Origin: Saccharolobus shibatae B12 | GTDB lineage: Archaea; Thermoproteota; Thermoprotei_A; Sulfolobales; Sulfolobaceae | Direction: 5' to 3' | Length of the DNA: 64,000 bases | Assembly: GCF_019175345.1 (NCBI RefSeq) | Contig: NZ_CP077717.1 | Location: forward strand, 2,699,644 to 2,763,643 | In this document: positions 56,566 to 64,000 of the stretch, piece after piece | Numbering within the stretch: position 1 is the stretch's first letter | Layout of the letters: every line of letters begins with the position of its first letter | The notes under the pieces: generated by a model | The model's database searches: none | What the model saw: the letters and a program-made list of their open reading frames with translations, nothing else | Told to the model about the DNA's origin: nothing | Position numbers and translations under genes: made by a program

Positions 56566-56881
56566 TTGCTTTTGCTATGTCGCCATTTGCCTTAATTAAG
56601 GCCTCTCTAGCTTCCTTTTCGCTTTTACCAGTTTGCTCGACGACGAACTTGACGTCTTCTTCTTTTATCTCTACTTGGCTATGTTTTTGTTCTTCCTTGG
56701 TTTGTCCACCAAATACTACAATTGCCTCATTGCCCATGACGTTTGTTTTGGTAACAGTGGGATTTTCAATTATTATATTCTTTTCATTAGTCTCAATTAT
56801 CACTCTAATTGCGTTTATTTGTTCAGTTTTTATTCCCATTCTTTCCATTTTCTTTAGGTCTGAGGGTTTTATTTTTGCCAT
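56531..56881 (-). CDS. nac: Nascent polypeptide-associated complex protein
   Basis: A 116-residue archaeal NAC, which binds nascent chains at the ribosome as a homodimer. The NAC domain (about 13-65) has [20 protein letters not shown] and the [20 protein letters not shown] dimer strand. A C-terminal UBA domain (76-112) has [20 protein letters not shown]. It overlaps the 3' end of the XRE gene and diverges from the nuclease gene. Confidence 0.95.
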   Translation of the reverse strand: MAKIKPSDLKKMERMGIKTEQINAIRVIIETNEKNIIIENPTVTKTNVMGNEAIVVFGGQTKEEQKHSQVEIKEEDVKFVVEQTGKSEKEAREALIKANGDIAKAIMILQGETSNP

Positions 56882-56938
56882 TACAAGTTTTATGAAGAAG
56901 AAGTAAACTTAATAGTTTGCGGTTACAATATTTCACAA

Positions 56939-58207
56939 ATGAATTACTTTCTGAAAATATTAGGTGGAGGAAGAGAGGTAGGAAGATCTGCCATTGAGGT
57001 CGGAAATAGCGACAGCAGTATCATACTAGATTATGGAGTGAACTTTGACGAAAAGGATAACCCCAATTTTCCATTCCAAGAAGTGCCTAGTAGAGTGAAG
57101 GGCTTTGTAATCTCTCATGCACATCTAGACCATGTAGGAGCTTTGCCAATCTATCAAATAGGCTCATTGAACACTAAGGTCTACGGCACTGTGGCAACTA
57201 GGATAATAACTGAGGTTATGTTAAAGGACTTCCTAAAGCTTTCCGGTTCTAAAATACCTTACGAGTGGGTTGAGGTAAGGAAGACTATGGATAATTTCAT
57301 GGCGATTGGATATGGGGAAGAGACGGAAATTGATAGTATGAAAATCTCACTATATAATGCCGGCCACATACCTGGAAGTTCCATTATTAAGGTATCATCA
57401 GAGAAAGGGGCAGTAGCATTTACCGGAGACATTAACTTAACTGAGACTAAATTGATGAAACCAGCAGAAATTGAGAGTATAGGGAATGCAAATGTTCTAG
57501 TCATGGAGTCGACTTATGGTAAATTTAACCATCCTAATAGAAAAGACGTTGAGAACGAGTTCTACGAGAAGGTTTTAGAAGTCGTTGAGAGTGGTGGGAC
57601 TGTCTTAGTACCGGCTTTTAGTTTAGCGAGAAGCCAAGAAGTCTTGTCTGTATTGGCAGAAAGGGATTTCCCTTATCCAGTTTATTATGATGGAATGTCT
57701 AGAGAGATAACTGAGATAATGCTTGGTTTTAGAGAGTTTTTAAATAGACCAGATTTACTTAAGAAGGCTTACGATAATTTCAATTACGTTAAGGGATGGG
57801 AGGATAGACATAGGGCATGGAAGGAGAGAGGAGTTATCGTTGCCAGTGCGGGAATGCTTAAGGGTGGACCAGCTGTTTATTACTTCAAAAAGCTTTCAGA
57901 AAATAGTAAGAATGCAATATTCTTAGTTAGTTACCAAGCTATTAACACACCGGGGAGGAGGTTATTGGAAATGGGTAAGTTCGATGAGTATTCTGGGTTA
58001 TTAAAGGCTAGATTGGAGATCTTTGACTTTTCAAGTCATGCTGGGAGAAGACAACTTCTAGAGATAGTCAAATCGATTAAGGGTTTGGAAAAGGTGGTAC
58101 TAGTTCACGGTTCTCCAGATAACGAAACGTCATTGGCTGATTTAATAAAGCAAGAGACTGGAGTTGAAGTAGTAATCCCAGAAAATGGTCAAGAAATTAG
58201 TTTATAA
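56939..58207 (+). CDS. Beta-CASP metallo-beta-lactamase ribonuclease (aCPSF2/RNase J-like)
   Basis: A 422-residue nuclease with metal motif [26 protein letters not shown], and the beta-CASP blocks [11 protein letters not shown] and ASAGMLKGG, ending in the HG motif of [10 protein letters not shown]. It lacks the N-terminal KH domains of aCPSF1. The S. solfataricus homologue at this locus has, as I recall, 5'-to-3' exoribonuclease activity, which suggests mRNA turnover. The ATG is 57 bp from the divergent nac start, and ThrRS-ed follows after 22 nt. Confidence 0.9.
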   Translation: MNYFLKILGGGREVGRSAIEVGNSDSSIILDYGVNFDEKDNPNFPFQEVPSRVKGFVISHAHLDHVGALPIYQIGSLNTKVYGTVATRIITEVMLKDFLKLSGSKIPYEWVEVRKTMDNFMAIGYGEETEIDSMKISLYNAGHIPGSSIIKVSSEKGAVAFTGDINLTETKLMKPAEIESIGNANVLVMESTYGKFNHPNRKDVENEFYEKVLEVVESGGTVLVPAFSLARSQEVLSVLAERDFPYPVYYDGMSREITEIMLGFREFLNRPDLLKKAYDNFNYVKGWEDRHRAWKERGVIVASAGMLKGGPAVYYFKKLSENSKNAIFLVSYQAINTPGRRLLEMGKFDEYSGLLKARLEIFDFSSHAGRRQLLEIVKSIKGLEKVVLVHGSPDNETSLADLIKQETGVEVVIPENGQEISL

Positions 58208-58229
58208 ATGTTTAAAGTAGACGTAATTT

Positions 58230-59384
58230 GTGATAATACTATTTATTCACGCGTCGGACTTCTCGTTTAATGTAAAGGAAAAAGCCATTAAGGAACCAGA
58301 AGAAGAGGCTAAATTAAAGTCAATAGAGTTAAAGAACGTTCTAGTCTGTTTTACTACAGTGGAGAAAGGTGATGATGAGGAAATTTTAAACGAGGCCATG
58401 AACGATATCTTAGACGTTTACAGTAAGGTGAAAGCGGATTCCGTGGTTATCTATCCTTATGCTCACTTATCTTCTAACTTAGCAAATCCAGACACTGCCA
58501 TAAAGGTGCTTGAATCGTTGGAGAACTTATTAAAGGACAAAGTAAAGGTTTATAGGGCACCATTTGGCTGGTATAAGGCTTTTTCAATATCTTGCTATGG
58601 CCATCCCTTAAGTGAGTTATCTAGGAGAATAAGAAAGGGTGAGGAGTTGGAGAAAAGTGAGGAGTTGAAGTACTGTGAAAAGTTCGGATTTCCTACCTCC
58701 GCTGAAAGCGCGTTTATGAGGAGAGCAGTAATAGGATATTTAAGGAGTATATTTCAACCGCTTTTCGAATCTGAGAATAATGAAAACGTAAGTAATGGCG
58801 AAATGAGTATACTTTATCAAAATGTAGAGAGCGGAAGACTTCTGCCATGTATTAATGAGAATCCTAGGGTAATAGTGGTGTACGGTGGTGTTAAGGAGTT
58901 AGATTTTCCCAAAGAGATTATCGATAGTAAAAATAGGATTAAGGTCTGGTGGGTAAACGAGAGTAGAACTTATGTGGACGTTGGAAGATTGATATATTAC
59001 TTCATTTTAGAATCGATTAGGAAACAGCCTCCTACTTTGCCAGATTGGGTCAATCCAATTCAGGTTAGACTCTTACCAGTAAAGAAAGACTTCTTAGATT
59101 TCTCAATACAAGTTGCGGAAAGGTTGAGAAAGGAGGGGATAAGAGTTAACATTGATGATTTGGATGATAGTTTAGGAAATAAGATAAGGAGAGCTGGGAC
59201 TGAGTGGATACCTTTCGTCATAATTATAGGAGAAAGGGAAGTGAAGACTAATACGCTTACTGTAAAAATTAGAGCTAATAATGAGCAAAAGAGTATGAGT
59301 ATCGAGGAGTTGATTAAGGAGATAAAGGATGAGGTAAAGGAAAGGCAGAATTTACCACTTTATTATAGTTTATATAAGCGCTAA
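58230..59384 (+). CDS. Freestanding threonyl-tRNA editing protein (ThrRS-ed)
   Basis: A 384-residue relative of threonyl-tRNA synthetase with the archaeal D-aminoacyl deacylase-like editing domain (1-140: IILFIHASDFSFNVKEKAIK, YPYAHLSSNLANP and RAPFGWYKAF) and the C-terminal anticodon-binding domain (about 285-384). Class II motifs 1-3 for aminoacylation are absent. It clears Ser mischarged on tRNA-Thr in trans. Crenarchaea carry this with a separate catalytic ThrRS, which is not in the window. It starts with GTG. Confidence 0.92.
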   Translation: MIILFIHASDFSFNVKEKAIKEPEEEAKLKSIELKNVLVCFTTVEKGDDEEILNEAMNDILDVYSKVKADSVVIYPYAHLSSNLANPDTAIKVLESLENLLKDKVKVYRAPFGWYKAFSISCYGHPLSELSRRIRKGEELEKSEELKYCEKFGFPTSAESAFMRRAVIGYLRSIFQPLFESENNENVSNGEMSILYQNVESGRLLPCINENPRVIVVYGGVKELDFPKEIIDSKNRIKVWWVNESRTYVDVGRLIYYFILESIRKQPPTLPDWVNPIQVRLLPVKKDFLDFSIQVAERLRKEGIRVNIDDLDDSLGNKIRRAGTEWIPFVIIIGEREVKTNTLTVKIRANNEQKSMSIEELIKEIKDEVKERQNLPLYYSLYKR

Positions 59385-59589
59385 AACCGCTGAGTTCGAG
59401 ATGTGGATGAAGTACGAAATTTTAGAAGAAGAAGTTAGGCAAAAATTTCACGCTACAATTTGATGCTAACCGTTGAATGGCTCTCTGATGAGAGATGTAA
59501 GCCTAAATAAAATGAGGAAGGTCCCTTAACTAGAGGAAGTCTAAAAGACGTAAATGAATTTTTTATTTTAAATTCAGATTTCTCATTGG
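59385..59589. other. 205-bp intergenic region with a possible decayed coding remnant
   Basis: No gene is supported here. A 20-codon frame from ATG 59401 (MWMKYEILEEEVRQKFHATI) ends at TGA 59461 and looks like real protein, and the next bases carry stops in all useful frames. It could be the eroded end of a gene or chance. A C/D-like motif around 59490-59545 is too poor to call. Confidence 0.4.
59560..59572 (+). promoter_or_regulatory. TATA box of mvk
   Basis: TTTTTATTTTAAA is centred about 25 bp before ATG 59590, predicting a leaderless mRNA. Confidence 0.55.
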
Positions 59590-60534
59590 ATGATAGTAGA
59601 GGCTAAGGTTCCGTTAAAGCTGACGTTATTTGGAGAACACGCTGTAGTTTATGATAGACCAGCCATTGCAATGACTATTTCAGAGAGCTTAAAGGTTAGG
59701 GTAAGTGAAAGTGATAAATTCCTAATTATATCACCCTCCCTCAATATAAGAGGGGTTAAGTTAGATCTGAATGAGATGAAAATTGAGAGTGATGAGGCTA
59801 AGAAAGTACTTAGATATGTATTTGAGGTATTGAATTACTTTGGAATGAAGAAGCCAGTTAAAATAGAAATAGATTCCACAGTTGAACCATCTGTTGGATT
59901 AGGTACGAGTGCTGGAGTTATTGTTGGTACTGTTGCTGCTTATTCTAAATATTTGGGAATCGATTTAAACAGAGATGAAATAGCCAAAATTTCCCACGAT
60001 ATTGAGTTAAAAGTTCAAGGAATAGCCAGTAGAATGGATACTTACACTGAAACATATGGTGGTTTAATTTATTTCCCACCCGGTGGGGAGGGATTTGAAA
60101 GGATAGATGCTAACTTTGAACTAACAGCTGGTTACATAAGGAGGAGTATGAGTACTGCTGATGTCTTATGGCGTGTTAGAAAACTTAAGGAGTTAAATAA
60201 GGAAATCTTCGATAACATATTGGACGTAATAGGTGAGATAACTAATAGAGCTAAATCCTTGATAATTGAACAAAATTATGAAGAATTAGGACTCTTAATG
60301 TACGTAAATCATGGATTGTTGTTCTCATTAGGAATAACTTCCCCAGAGGTTGATGAGATTGTTTCTAGAGCTAAACAATTGAGGGTAAAAGGTTGTAAGA
60401 TTAGCGGGGGAGGGGCTGGAGGTTCAATAATATGTGTTAAGTCAATTGAAGCTGAAGTTCTTTTAAAGAGCTATAACGCTAGAATAGTTGACTCGACGCT
60501 AATTAAAGATGGTGTCAATATTTCGATAATATGA
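59590..60534 (+). CDS. mvk: Mevalonate kinase
   Basis: A 314-residue GHMP kinase that phosphorylates mevalonate for isoprenoid (archaeal lipid) synthesis. FGEHAVVYDRPA holds motif 1, SVGLGTSAGV the ATP loop (motif 2), and ISGGGAGGSIICV motif 3. The family specificity comes from the HAVVY block. It is leaderless and is followed after 40 bp by glmS on the same strand. Confidence 0.93.
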   Translation: MIVEAKVPLKLTLFGEHAVVYDRPAIAMTISESLKVRVSESDKFLIISPSLNIRGVKLDLNEMKIESDEAKKVLRYVFEVLNYFGMKKPVKIEIDSTVEPSVGLGTSAGVIVGTVAAYSKYLGIDLNRDEIAKISHDIELKVQGIASRMDTYTETYGGLIYFPPGGEGFERIDANFELTAGYIRRSMSTADVLWRVRKLKELNKEIFDNILDVIGEITNRAKSLIIEQNYEELGLLMYVNHGLLFSLGITSPEVDEIVSRAKQLRVKGCKISGGGAGGSIICVKSIEAEVLLKSYNARIVDSTLIKDGVNISII

Positions 60535-60574
60535 GGAAAAGTCTAATTTACCAGTAACCAGAAGATAGATTATT

Positions 60575-62350
60575 GTGTGTGGAATTATAGGAGTTGTATC
60601 GAATAAGGAAAGCAATAGACTAGCTGAATTAGTAGTGTCATGCCTTAATAGACTAGAATACAGGGGTTATGATAGTGTTGGCGTTGCTGCGCTTTCAAGT
60701 GCTAATTTAGAGGTAAGAAAGGCTAAGGGTACTGTTGAGGAAGTAGTAAGAAAGAAGAATATTAAAGAGTTGTCTGGTTACGCGTTTTTAGGACATACCA
60801 GATGGGCTACTCATGGAGCCCCTACTGACTATAATGCTCATCCACATACAGATTGTAGTAATAATATAGCGGTAATTCATAATGGAACAATAAGGAATTT
60901 TAAAGAGCTAAGAGATGAGTTACAGTCTCTAGGCCATAAGTTCAAGAGTGAGACTGACACTGAGGTAATACCTCATATGATGGAGGAATACATGAAGAGG
61001 GGTATGGATACTTTTCAAGCTTTTAGAAGTGCAGTAAAGAGCATTCAAGGTAGTTTTGCGATTTTGGCAGTAGTTAAGGGAGAGAGGAGAATTTTCTTCG
61101 CAAAGAGAGATAACCCATTAGTAATAGGATTAGGAGACGATAAGACGTTTGTAGCTAGTGATATTCCTTCATTTCTACCTTACACCAGAAAGGTTATAGT
61201 AATATCTGATGGAGAGCTAGGCTATGTAACGCCAAATAGTGTTTATATAGAAGACGAAAACGATAATCCAATAGATGTCACAAGTAGGATAAAGATTATA
61301 GATTGGGACGCTTCCTCAGCCTCTAAAGAAGGATATCCTCACTTTATGCTTAAGGAAATTCATGAAAGTCCAATTGCTGTTAAAGATACGATCTCTGGAC
61401 TTTTAAGTGAAATTGATAAGGTAAGTGAAATCGCTGAGGAAATAAGGGAGTCCTCTAGAATAATAATAACCGCTGCTGGAACAAGTTATCATGCTGGATT
61501 TTATTTATCATTATTACTTTCTAGAAAAGGATATATGAGTATTCCATTAATTGCATCAGAATATCATAATTTTAGAGCTAAAAAAGGTGATATTGTAATT
61601 GCGATAAGTCAAAGTGGAGAAACTCTAGACGTCAAAATGGGTATTAGGAAATTCAAAGAGGAAGGGGCTAAGATAATTGCATTAACGAACGTAATTGAGA
61701 GCGACATAGCTAGGGAAAGCGATTACAAACTATATATGAGAGCTGGACCAGAAATAGGAGTGGCGGCTACGAAAACTTTCACATCTGAAATTGCATCCTT
61801 ACTTTTCTTGTATTCTCTAATAGAAAAGGAAAGCATATCTTATCTAGAAAGCGCTCACGAAACAGTTAGAAATGTAATAACTGAGACGGAAGGATTTGCT
61901 AAGAAGATTGGGGAGGAGTTGGCTAACAAGAACAACGCCTATTACTTGGGAAGAGGTCTAGGAGTACCTTTAGCAATGGAAGGAGCATTAAAGATAAAGG
62001 AAATAGCGTACATCCACGCTGAAGCGTATCCAGCTGGAGAAAGTAAACATGGACCAATAGCGTTAGTTGAGAATGGATTTCCAATAGTCTTCATAAACGA
62101 TGGAGAACTGGTAGATGAATTGGAGAAGAATTTACAAGAGATGAAAGCTAGAGGTGGTAAGACTTATTCAATAAGTGTGAATAAGAGACTTAACTTCGCA
62201 GATACTGAGATTCTAGTAAATACTGATGAAAAACTCTCTTCACTTGCAATAGCGCCAATAATTCAACTAATAGCATATTACGCTTCTGTTAAGAGAGGAT
62301 ACGATCCAGATAAGCCTAGAAACCTGGCCAAAACAGTAACGGTTGAGTAA
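60575..62350 (+). CDS. glmS: Glutamine--fructose-6-phosphate aminotransferase
   Basis: The 591-residue enzyme makes glucosamine 6-phosphate from fructose 6-phosphate and glutamine. The N-terminal Ntn glutaminase begins with the nucleophile Cys (GTG-encoded Met then CGIIGVVSN), and two SIS domains follow with ITAAGTSYHAGFYLS and ISQSGETLDV. The C-terminal signature is DKPRNLAKTVTVE. It is the entry to UDP-GlcNAc for glycans, and overlaps functionally with the sugar nucleotidyltransferase-like gene 3 nt downstream. Confidence 0.95.
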   Translation: MCGIIGVVSNKESNRLAELVVSCLNRLEYRGYDSVGVAALSSANLEVRKAKGTVEEVVRKKNIKELSGYAFLGHTRWATHGAPTDYNAHPHTDCSNNIAVIHNGTIRNFKELRDELQSLGHKFKSETDTEVIPHMMEEYMKRGMDTFQAFRSAVKSIQGSFAILAVVKGERRIFFAKRDNPLVIGLGDDKTFVASDIPSFLPYTRKVIVISDGELGYVTPNSVYIEDENDNPIDVTSRIKIIDWDASSASKEGYPHFMLKEIHESPIAVKDTISGLLSEIDKVSEIAEEIRESSRIIITAAGTSYHAGFYLSLLLSRKGYMSIPLIASEYHNFRAKKGDIVIAISQSGETLDVKMGIRKFKEEGAKIIALTNVIESDIARESDYKLYMRAGPEIGVAATKTFTSEIASLLFLYSLIEKESISYLESAHETVRNVITETEGFAKKIGEELANKNNAYYLGRGLGVPLAMEGALKIKEIAYIHAEAYPAGESKHGPIALVENGFPIVFINDGELVDELEKNLQEMKARGGKTYSISVNKRLNFADTEILVNTDEKLSSLAIAPIIQLIAYYASVKRGYDPDKPRNLAKTVTVE

Positions 62351-62352
62351 AG

Positions 62353-63435
62353 ATGAAAGCTATAGTGTTAGCTGGAGGAAAGGGAGAAGGATTATTGCCA
62401 TACACTGAGAAGGTTCAGAAAGAGGCTATCACAGTACTAGGCAAAGCAATAATAAACTACACAATAGATGGTTTAAAGAAAGCAGGCATAAAAGAATTTG
62501 AGATAATCGTAAACGAGAAGGGAAATCAAATAGAAGAAGAGGTTGAGAAGCTTGACGTATCGTTTGAAACTATAGTACAAAAGAGACAAGGAATTGATGG
62601 TGCAGTTCTAGATGGTATGGAAAAGATTGATGACGATGTATTTGTGTTGGCATTTGGTGATATTATTGCACCTGCGGAATTCTACAAGAGCCTTATGGAC
62701 ACTTACATAATGACAGGGAGGCAAGCCGTTATACCGTTAGTACCAGTGAGTGAGGGGACAGAGACTTACGGTCTAGTTAAAATCATTGATAACAAACTAA
62801 AGGTAGTTAAAGAAAGCTCAACCCTAGCACTAGGTGGAGCTTACATATTACCAAAACCAAAGGACAATTTCACTTCTCTTCTGGATTATATTGATCTTCT
62901 TGCTAGTGAAGCTAAACTCAACTATTTTATTTGGTCAGAGAACTGGGTTGACATAGGTTATCCAGAGGATTTACTATTCGCATTAGAAACGCTGTTAAGG
63001 AGAAAGGAAAGCGTTATCTCAGATAAGGCTGAAATTTCGAAAAACGCAATAATTGGGAAGGGAGTTATTGTTGAAGATAATGCGATAATAGAAGATTACG
63101 CGATAATTAAAGGACCAGCTTATATCGGTAAAAACGCTTACGTAGGATCGTTTTCTTTAGTTAGAGACTATTCCTCCATAGAAGAGGGAGCAAAGATAGG
63201 GGCTTACTGTGAAATTGCCCATTCACTAATTGAGCCCTTCGCTGAAGTGGGTTCTAAATCCTATTTGACTTACTCAATAGTGGGTAAAGGAGCTAAGATA
63301 GGGGCTTCTGTCATAACTGCAAGTTATCCAGCACAATCACTAAGTAGGCCTAGATTCAATAAACTAGGTGCTTTAATTTCACCAGAAAAAGTAATTAAAC
63401 ATGGGAGTATAATAGAAGCTGGTATGAAAATTTAA
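62353..63435 (+). CDS. GlmU-like nucleotidyltransferase/left-handed beta-helix protein
   Basis: A 360-residue two-domain protein: a Rossmann-type nucleotidyltransferase (1-215) and a left-handed beta-helix (about 225-345) with hexapeptide repeats such as IIGKGVIVEDNAIIEDYAII. Position in the glmS operon suggests amino-sugar activation. In the active-site loop, sugar nucleotidyltransferases read GxG-T/E-R-L, but here it is GKGEGLL: the conserved Arg is Gly. The RPK block is VQK. Nucleotidyl transfer may be weak or lost, while acetyl or phosphosugar binding may remain. Confidence 0.82.
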   Translation: MKAIVLAGGKGEGLLPYTEKVQKEAITVLGKAIINYTIDGLKKAGIKEFEIIVNEKGNQIEEEVEKLDVSFETIVQKRQGIDGAVLDGMEKIDDDVFVLAFGDIIAPAEFYKSLMDTYIMTGRQAVIPLVPVSEGTETYGLVKIIDNKLKVVKESSTLALGGAYILPKPKDNFTSLLDYIDLLASEAKLNYFIWSENWVDIGYPEDLLFALETLLRRKESVISDKAEISKNAIIGKGVIVEDNAIIEDYAIIKGPAYIGKNAYVGSFSLVRDYSSIEEGAKIGAYCEIAHSLIEPFAEVGSKSYLTYSIVGKGAKIGASVITASYPAQSLSRPRFNKLGALISPEKVIKHGSIIEAGMKI

Positions 63436-63468
63436 TAAAAAAGCCTAAATTTCTTTAGCGTTTTCTCT

Positions 63469-64000
63469 CTATCTTCTTCTTAAAAGTATCACGGCAGCTA
63501 CTACTATCACTATTATAACTATTACAATACCTATTATAACTGGAGCTGATATCCCAGAACTAGTAACAGACGTGGTTGTTGAAGAAGAAGTTGTAGGTAT
63601 GGTAGTCGATGTGGTAGAAGTTGAAGTCGTTGAGGTTGTGGATACAGTTGTGGTTGAAGACGTGGAAGTAGAAGTAGTCGATGTAGAAGTTGAGGAAGAT
63701 GTGGTTGAAGTCGATGTGGTCGTTGTAGAAGTTGAGGAAGTGGTCGTTGAAGTTGGTGTAGTAGTTGTGGTAGAGCTGGTAGTCGATGTAGTACTGCTCG
63801 TGGTGGTTGTTGTAGTGGAAGTAATTGTGGGTATTAATCCAGTGCTTACCATACCATGGGGTGTAATATAAGTTATATTTATTTGATATTGTGTTCCAGT
63901 ATACTGTTCAGGTATCTTTAATTCTATCCAAGAATTACCATATGCGAATTCAGTACTATTACTGCCAAAGTAAGGTTCTTGAATTGGTTGACCATTTATT
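63469..64000 (-). CDS. C-terminal part of a Ser/Thr-rich, membrane-anchored surface protein (5' end beyond window)
   Basis: The frame is open from the window edge at 64000 down to the TAA/TAG-type stop near 63469. An ATG at 63852 is internal: upstream the frame reads a beta-like extracellular domain ending ...SWIELKIPEQYTGTQYQINI. Then come ~85 residues of almost pure Thr/Ser, a probable O-glycosylated stalk, one hydrophobic helix (PVIIGIVIVIIVIVVAAVIL) and an RRR stop-transfer tail. Thermopsin-like proteases and binding proteins of Sulfolobales have this design. The N-terminal function is not visible. Confidence 0.82.
   Translation of the reverse strand, partial: INGQPIQEPYFGSNSTEFAYGNSWIELKIPEQYTGTQYQINITYITPHGMVSTGLIPTITSTTTTTTSSTTSTTSSTTTTTPTSTTTSSTSTTTTSTSTTSSSTSTSTTSTSTSSTTTVSTTSTTSTSTTSTTIPTTSSSTTTSVTSSGISAPVIIGIVIVIIVIVVAAVILLRRR

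Noticed and set aside
59490-59545. C/D sRNA candidate (TGATGA, ATGAGGA)
   Set aside because: No D or D' CTGA at the right distance and the C box lacks the leading purine; spacing is forced.
63570-63830. Possible CRISPR or tandem repeat array
   Set aside because: The repeats are irregular Thr/Ser codons inside an open frame, without constant repeat-spacer lengths.
63572-63871. A 99-residue Val/Glu-rich frame on the plus strand
   Set aside because: It is the exact antisense of the Thr/Ser repeat tract; the composition follows from the Thr codons and there is no promoter or family match.

Overview
The window is chromosomal DNA from a Sulfolobales crenarchaeon, most likely Saccharolobus (S. islandicus / S. 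shibatae / S. solfataricus group). The evidence is the AT-rich sequence, leaderless genes about 26 bp behind TATA boxes, TFB1, a Sulfolobales-specific RNA polymerase subunit Rpo13, heterotrimeric-type PCNA1 and PCNA3, reverse gyrase, the SlaA/SlaB S-layer, and a bulge-helix-bulge intron in cbf5. Assignments come from reading the sequence and remembered family knowledge; no database search was run.

Layout. 1-2.1 kb: a Bat-type regulator, a candidate C/D sRNA, tRNA-Gly(GCC), an intact IS6-type insertion sequence with perfect ends and an 8-bp duplication, and tRNA-Gln. 2.2-9.5 kb: TFB1, aIF1, RpoP, agmatinase, then a glyS operon of small unknown genes, a DUF47/PhoU-like gene and the splicing endonuclease endA, followed by a Cys-rich protein and ubiX. 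9.6-18.1 kb: Thi4, S24e/S27ae, Kae1-Bud32-RdgB, aldo/keto reductase, two A-type ATP synthase subunits, TrmI, a second C/D sRNA, a ribbon-helix-helix protein, a TrmB-like regulator and S25e. 18-26.3 kb: a nitrilase-like pseudoenzyme, reverse gyrase, Cdc48, phosphoglycerate mutase and a third C/D sRNA that begins inside the mutase stop codon. 26.3-33.6 kb: two leftward operons, rps6e-aIF2gamma-PIN-rpo7-spt4-dephosphoCoA kinase and pcn3-metE(N)-metE(C)-rps15. 33.6-39.2 kb: cbiA, a membrane protein and a riboflavin operon ending in an amidohydrolase. 39.2-46.7 kb: a leftward HerA-like membrane ATPase-rpo13-pcn1 operon, then Lhr helicase, L14e, intron-containing cbf5, an RsmC-like methyltransferase and tRNA-Ser. 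46.8-55.8 kb: tmcA directly behind tRNA-Gly(TCC), slaB, slaA, tRNA-Ala, a glycosyltransferase and tRNA-Pro. 55.8-64 kb: an XRE-type regulator, NAC, an RNase J-like nuclease, a freestanding ThrRS editing protein, mevalonate kinase, glmS, a GlmU-like protein, and the C-terminus of a Ser/Thr-rich surface protein that runs off the window.

Most of the window is information processing: transcription (TFB, Rpo7, Rpo12, Rpo13, Spt4), translation, tRNA and rRNA modification and replication clamps, with vitamin pathways and the cell envelope as secondary themes. Two parts are linked functionally: EndA at 7.7 kb belongs to the enzyme family that would excise the 23-nt intron seen in cbf5 at 45.3 kb. That intron splits the catalytic aspartate codon of the pseudouridine synthase. 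The most unusual signals are this intron, the C/D guide RNAs that abut or overlap stop codons, the fresh insertion sequence at a tRNA promoter, and several proteins that keep a fold but have lost signature catalytic or metal-binding residues.
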